Part shown: positions 5,507 through 8,521 of the stretch, piece after piece
How the letters are laid out: every line of letters starts with the position of its first letter
Numbering within the stretch: the first letter of the stretch is position 1
DNA from: a bacterium
GTDB taxonomy: Bacteria > Planctomycetota > UBA11346
Direction of reading: 5' to 3'
Length of the DNA: 8,521 bases
Assembly: GCA_020049615.1 (NCBI GenBank)
Contig: JAIFKN010000208.1
Coordinates: forward strand, 1-8,521
The notes under the pieces: generated by a model
The model's database searches: none
What the model was told of the DNA's origin: nothing
The model's input: the letters and a program-made list of their open reading frames with translations, nothing else
Position numbers and translations under genes: made by a program

Positions 5507-5572
5507 GGGCGGGGACTCTAGGACGCAGCGGCGCTGCGCCAGCAGGCTCTTCCCGTCAGGAGCCCGCGCCGC
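5507..5572. promoter_or_regulatory. Divergent promoter region with 15-nt palindrome
   Basis: This 66-bp spacer lies between the start of the minus-strand lipid operon and the start of the plus-strand kinase, so it must hold promoters for one or both. CGCAGCG-G-CGCTGCG at 5524-5538 is a perfect palindrome (7-bp arms, 1-nt centre), a candidate operator shared by the two transcription units. AGGAG at 5558-5562 is the ribosome binding site for the kinase ATG at 5573 (10-nt spacing). No clear -35/-10 boxes are visible. Operator function is inference from symmetry and position. Confidence 0.4.
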
Positions 5573-6919
5573 ATGATGCCGCCCGTGCCGGCCTCCGTCC
5601 CCGAACTCCCCCAGCAGCCCGCCATCCGCGCGCAGTCGTTCCACGGCCGCGTCGCCCGTCCTGGCCTGCTGGAGATCCTCGAGTCGTGCCGTGATCTGCA
5701 ACTCAGCGGCCTGCTGCGCATCTCCAGCGGAGCCAGCGTCTCCGACATCCATCTCGAGGGCGGCCGCCTGCGCCATGCCACCTTCGGCGACCACACCGGC
5801 ACGGCCGCGCTGACCCGCACGATCATGCTCGAAGACGCCGAGTTCAGCCTGACCCAGGGGACCCCGCGCCCGCCGCGCAACATCCACCAGGACACCGCCT
5901 TCGTCCTGCAGTCCATCGCCCGCGTCCTGGGCGACGCCGGGATCAAGGTGCCGCCCCGGCCCAGCCGCGGGGGCGACGGCTCGGGCATGCGCCAGGTCCC
6001 CCCCGCGGTCGGCGCCACCCTCGGCCGCTGCCGCCTGGTCACGGAATTCGCCCGTGGCGCCAATTCGCTGATCTTCCTCGCCTGGCACCTGACGTTGAAG
6101 ATCGATGTCGTGGTCAAGGTGCTGCTGCCCGGTGCCGAGGGCGCGCCGCACGCCCTGCTGCTGACCGCCAACGAGGCGCAGGTCCTCGCCCGCCTGGGCC
6201 ACCCCGCGATCATGCGGATCTTCGACTTCGACGACCTCGGCGCTTACCCATTCCTCGTGATGGAATACATCGACGGGCAGTCGATGGCCCGCCTGATCAA
6301 ATCGCGTAGCCACCTCGCCGCCGAGACCTGCCTGCCGATGTTCGCCCAGGTCACCGAAGGCCTGGCCTACGCCTACGAGACCTCGGGCCTGATCCACTGC
6401 GACATCAAACCGGACAACCTGCTGCTCGACAAGGGCGGCCGCGTCCGCATCGCCGACTTCGGCCTCGCCGGCGTGCCCGGCCGCGACAAGGGCGGCCTGC
6501 ACAGCCAACTGGTGAGCAAGGGCACGGTCATCGGCACGCCGACCTATATCGCCCCCGAATTGGTCGAAGGCGGGGTGGCGAAGGCCGACCAGCGCAGCGA
6601 CATCTATTCGCTCGGTGCCACGCTGTACCACGCCCTGACCGGCCAGCCGCCGTTCAGCGACCCGGATCCGATCCAGCTGATGGTCAAGCGCCTGCGCGAA
6701 CTGCCGCCGCACCCGCAGCAGGTCTGGGCCGAGGCAGACAAGGGCCTGTCCGACCTCGCCATGCGCATGCTCGCCACCGACCCGTCGGCGCGCCCCCAGA
6801 GCCACCGCGAGGTGCTCGAGCAACTCGCCGACCTCAACGACGAGCGTAGCAAGGTGATCAAGCGCCGCACCTCGTTCTGGCAGTACTTCCGCAGCGATCA
6901 GGCCGCCGAGGGCGGGTAG
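5573..6919 (+). CDS. Ser/Thr protein kinase with N-terminal DUF4388 domain
   Basis: A 448-residue soluble protein; no membrane helix or extracellular sensor domain is seen. Residues about 22-100 form a DUF4388 (PATAN-like) domain (FHGRV, LLEILE, LSGLLRI, IHLEGGRLRHATFG), found with bacterial regulators. Residues about 150-425 are a Hanks-type kinase: lysine K182 (VVKVLL), catalytic loop H275-C-D277-I-K-P-D-N282, D295-F-G297, and activation-segment GTPTYIAPE (321-329), followed by DIYSLGATLYHALTGQPPF. The residue before catalytic D277 is Cys rather than Arg, so it is a non-RD kinase. The glycine loop (FARGANSLIF) keeps only one glycine. With K182, D277 and D295 present, it is probably active, though nucleotide binding may be atypical. 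It is divergent from the lipid operon and convergent with the ATP-cone gene. Start: AGGAG then ATGATG; the first ATG has the better spacing. Confidence 0.93.
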   Translation: MMPPVPASVPELPQQPAIRAQSFHGRVARPGLLEILESCRDLQLSGLLRISSGASVSDIHLEGGRLRHATFGDHTGTAALTRTIMLEDAEFSLTQGTPRPPRNIHQDTAFVLQSIARVLGDAGIKVPPRPSRGGDGSGMRQVPPAVGATLGRCRLVTEFARGANSLIFLAWHLTLKIDVVVKVLLPGAEGAPHALLLTANEAQVLARLGHPAIMRIFDFDDLGAYPFLVMEYIDGQSMARLIKSRSHLAAETCLPMFAQVTEGLAYAYETSGLIHCDIKPDNLLLDKGGRVRIADFGLAGVPGRDKGGLHSQLVSKGTVIGTPTYIAPELVEGGVAKADQRSDIYSLGATLYHALTGQPPFSDPDPIQLMVKRLRELPPHPQQVWAEADKGLSDLAMRMLATDPSARPQSHREVLEQLADLNDERSKVIKRRTSFWQYFRSDQAAEGG

Positions 6920-6921
6920 GT

Positions 6922-7103
6922 CCATTGCCCCAGGGGTCGGGCCATTGCCCCAGGGGTTAGGGGTTAGGGTCGTAATGCAGGAATGCTGAAGAACACGACA
7001 ACGTTCGCCATGAATGGCCCCATGACCCCAGTCGGGGCAACCGCCCGTGCGTCACGGCCCTAACCCTTAACCCCAAACCCCTGGGGCAATGATGGTGCAA
7101 TGG
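6922..7103. repeat. Symmetrical element with telomere-like inverted repeats
   Basis: This element nearly fills the gap between two convergent genes. The left arm (6943-6969) reads CATTGCCCCAGGGG then TTA-GGGG-TTA-GGG. The right arm (7058-7091), read on the minus strand, has the same first 16 nt, then T-GGGG-TTAA-GGG-TTA-GGG, one unit longer. The arms flank an 88-nt core (6970-7057) that is less GC-rich and has no ORF I can support. On the left the outer module CCATTGCCCCAGGGGT is tandemly duplicated (6922-6937, 6942-6957), and on the right a second CCATTGC occurs in inverse at 7097-7103. Each arm also has CCCC-(A/T)-GGGG. A bidirectional terminator, a MITE-like or REP-like element, or a G-quadruplex element are all possible. 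I see no clear target-site duplication. Confidence 0.8.
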
Positions 7104-7104
7104 C

Positions 7105-8521
7105 TCACCCCTCCAGCAGCCGTCCCAGATGCGCACAGGCCTCGGCTGGCAGATTCGCCGCGCGGGTGAAGACCAGCCCCTGACGCTGACCCTCCTGCAC
7201 GACTTGCCGCTCGAGGTAATCGACCGAGGGCGACCCTGCGGCAAGCCCGTAGATGGCGAAGCGCAGATCCCCTTCGCGTGCATGTGCCGGCAGGCGGGCG
7301 AGCCTGGTGGCAGCGGCGGTGCCGGCGCCCATCGCCAGCAGGTCGAGCTGCGACCACTCGTTCTCCATGCCCTGGGCATTCAGCGCGACTTCGACCGCGA
7401 CGTGATGATGCCAGCCGCCACGGGCGTATTGGGCACCGGAGAGCAGCGGCAGGTTGCGCTCGGCCAACTGCCGGGCGAGGAGGAAGTCGTCGTTGTAGAT
7501 CGCCAGGCCGACTTGGCAGCCGGCGAACGGCCAGCGCTCGAGCAGCGGAGTCCGACCGTCGCAATAGAGCAGCACCTGGGCGGTGCGGGCGATGGCGTTG
7601 ATCGGTTCGTGCAGCAGGGTCGAGCCGCGTTCGAGATGCCCCAGGATCGACGGTGGCAGGACGATGCGTACGCGGCGCCAGGCGCAGGCGCCCTCGATCG
7701 CCTGGGCCGCGGCGGTGGCGATGACCTGCCAGGGGTTGCCGGCCTGGTCGATCACGCTGGTGGCCTGCGCTCCGCGCAGCGGATCGTCGAGTCCATCGAC
7801 CCACAGGCGGCCGCGGCTCCAGAGCCTGGCCACCGCCGGCGGCAGCGAGCCGTGCGCCGCCTCCTGGCGGAAGGCGGCGCGACCGGCCAGGACCAGGGCC
7901 TTGCAGCCATCGCCGCAGTCGAGGGCGGCGCGCAGCTCCTCGCGCGGCACGCGCACATCGCCATGGGCCAGGGCGTTGGCGGTGAGCCCGAGGCGCACCA
8001 GTGCGCTTTCCACCAGCGCGTCGACCAGGGCGACCGACAACTCGGTCGCCGGACTCTGCGCCAGCTGGTCCTCGACCACGGCCAGCACGTCGATGGCCTG
8101 CACACCCGAGAGCAGATGCCGCTGGGCGAGGCGGTCGACCAGCCAGTCGGCGCTCCAGGTGCGGTGGCGGCCGTCCGGCTCGGTGACCTCGAGATGCAGC
8201 GGCACGCGTCGGTCGCCACGCGCGCGACGCTCGCGCCGGGCGCGCTCGCGGGCATCGCGGTAGCGGGCGTAGGCGATGGCCACCTCGTAGTGGCCGCTCT
8301 CCTGCAGGACGTGCACGACCGCGTCCTGCACCTCCTCGAGACCCACCGAGGCGTGCTCTGCGGTGCGCCCGAGATGCTCTTCGACCACCTGGGCGAGCTC
8401 GCTCGACAGCCCGTCATCGCGCACCCCGACCGCTGCCAGGGCGCGGGCGATGGCCTGGGCGATGCGACCGGCCTCGAAGGGTACGGCGCTGCCATCGCGC
8501 TTGAGGACGGACGCCGGTTTC
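7105..8521 (-). CDS. ATP-cone domain protein of unknown function (N terminus outside window)
   Basis: An open frame of 471 residues runs from the window edge (first full codon at 8520) to TGA at 7107-7105. Residues about 4-92 are an ATP-cone: VLKRDGSAVPFEAGRIAQAI is the canonical start, and the end VLQESGHYEVAIAYARYRD has the typical Y-E-V-A-x-A-Y-x-x-Y-R pattern. ATP-cones bind ATP/dATP and regulate ribonucleotide reductases or, in NrdR, their transcription. The rest (about 93-471) is not a family I can name. LPPAVARLWSRGRLWVDGLDDP (about 226-247) faintly recalls the G-x-I-x-I-H-D-L region of anaerobic reductases, but the His is absent and there is no glycyl-radical motif near the end. A start just beyond 8521 is likely, because the ATP-cone motif begins almost at the edge. 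It is convergent with the kinase gene. Confidence 0.8.
   Translation of the reverse strand, partial: KPASVLKRDGSAVPFEAGRIAQAIARALAAVGVRDDGLSSELAQVVEEHLGRTAEHASVGLEEVQDAVVHVLQESGHYEVAIAYARYRDARERARRERRARGDRRVPLHLEVTEPDGRHRTWSADWLVDRLAQRHLLSGVQAIDVLAVVEDQLAQSPATELSVALVDALVESALVRLGLTANALAHGDVRVPREELRAALDCGDGCKALVLAGRAAFRQEAAHGSLPPAVARLWSRGRLWVDGLDDPLRGAQATSVIDQAGNPWQVIATAAAQAIEGACAWRRVRIVLPPSILGHLERGSTLLHEPINAIARTAQVLLYCDGRTPLLERWPFAGCQVGLAIYNDDFLLARQLAERNLPLLSGAQYARGGWHHHVAVEVALNAQGMENEWSQLDLLAMGAGTAAATRLARLPAHAREGDLRFAIYGLAAGSPSVDYLERQVVQEGQRQGLVFTRAANLPAEACAHLGRLLEG

Noticed and set aside
5123..6925. A 600-codon minus-strand open frame
   Set aside because: Most of it is antisense to the well-supported kinase gene, a consequence of GC-rich codon bias. 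Only the last 127 codons (5506-5123) hold hydrophobic segments and lie outside the kinase.
1..8521. CRISPR arrays, tRNA/rRNA genes, integrase or transposase genes
   Set aside because: I looked for regularly spaced repeats, cloverleaf-like sequences and mobile-element proteins and saw none; the only repeats are the inverted elements reported.

Overview
This is a GC-rich (roughly two-thirds G+C by eye), gene-dense bacterial chromosomal window with ordinary housekeeping genes and no phage, transposase, CRISPR or RNA gene that I can see. Most starts lack a clear Shine-Dalgarno sequence, and GTG starts and 4-bp stop/start overlaps are common. An archaeal-type phosphatidylserine decarboxylase, a DUF4388-Ser/Thr kinase fusion, a stand-alone ATP-cone protein and a transglutaminase-like protein together would fit Planctomycetota or another deep, Gram-negative-type phylum. 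That placement is an inference; no rRNA or marker protein in the window settles it.

Layout from left to right. Positions 1-235 (minus strand) hold the N-terminal end of an M3 oligopeptidase. Transcribed away from it are a 70-aa protein resembling CsbD/YjbJ stress proteins (309-521), a 67-nt nested inverted repeat (523-589), a HIT-family protein (598-1008) and a TrmJ-type 2'-O-methyltransferase (1005-1847). The last two overlap by ATGA. The methyltransferase gene collides tail to tail, with a 44-bp overlap, with a compact minus-strand operon. In transcription order that operon is a 127-aa membrane protein (5506-5123), psd (5126-4464), a possible 29-codon bridging ORF (4467-4378), pssA (4381-3428), an HTH plus transglutaminase-like protein (3474-2458) and a LysM lipoprotein (2436-1804). 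psd and pssA are the two steps of phosphatidylethanolamine synthesis from CDP-diacylglycerol and serine. Their neighbours are envelope-type proteins, so the operon looks like an envelope biogenesis unit.

A 66-bp divergent promoter region (5507-5572) with a 15-nt palindrome separates this operon from a plus-strand DUF4388-Ser/Thr kinase (5573-6919). The kinase converges on a minus-strand ATP-cone protein (8521-7105, N terminus just outside the window). The 185-bp gap between them is almost filled by a symmetrical element (6922-7103) with imperfect inverted repeats of telomere-like GGGGTTA/GGGTTA units, including a canonical G-quadruplex motif.

The items most worth a second look are the telomere-like inverted-repeat element, the nested inverted repeat in front of the HIT gene, the 29-codon ORF that overlaps both psd and pssA by four bases, the HTH-transglutaminase fusion, and the ATP-cone protein that lacks a recognisable reductase end.
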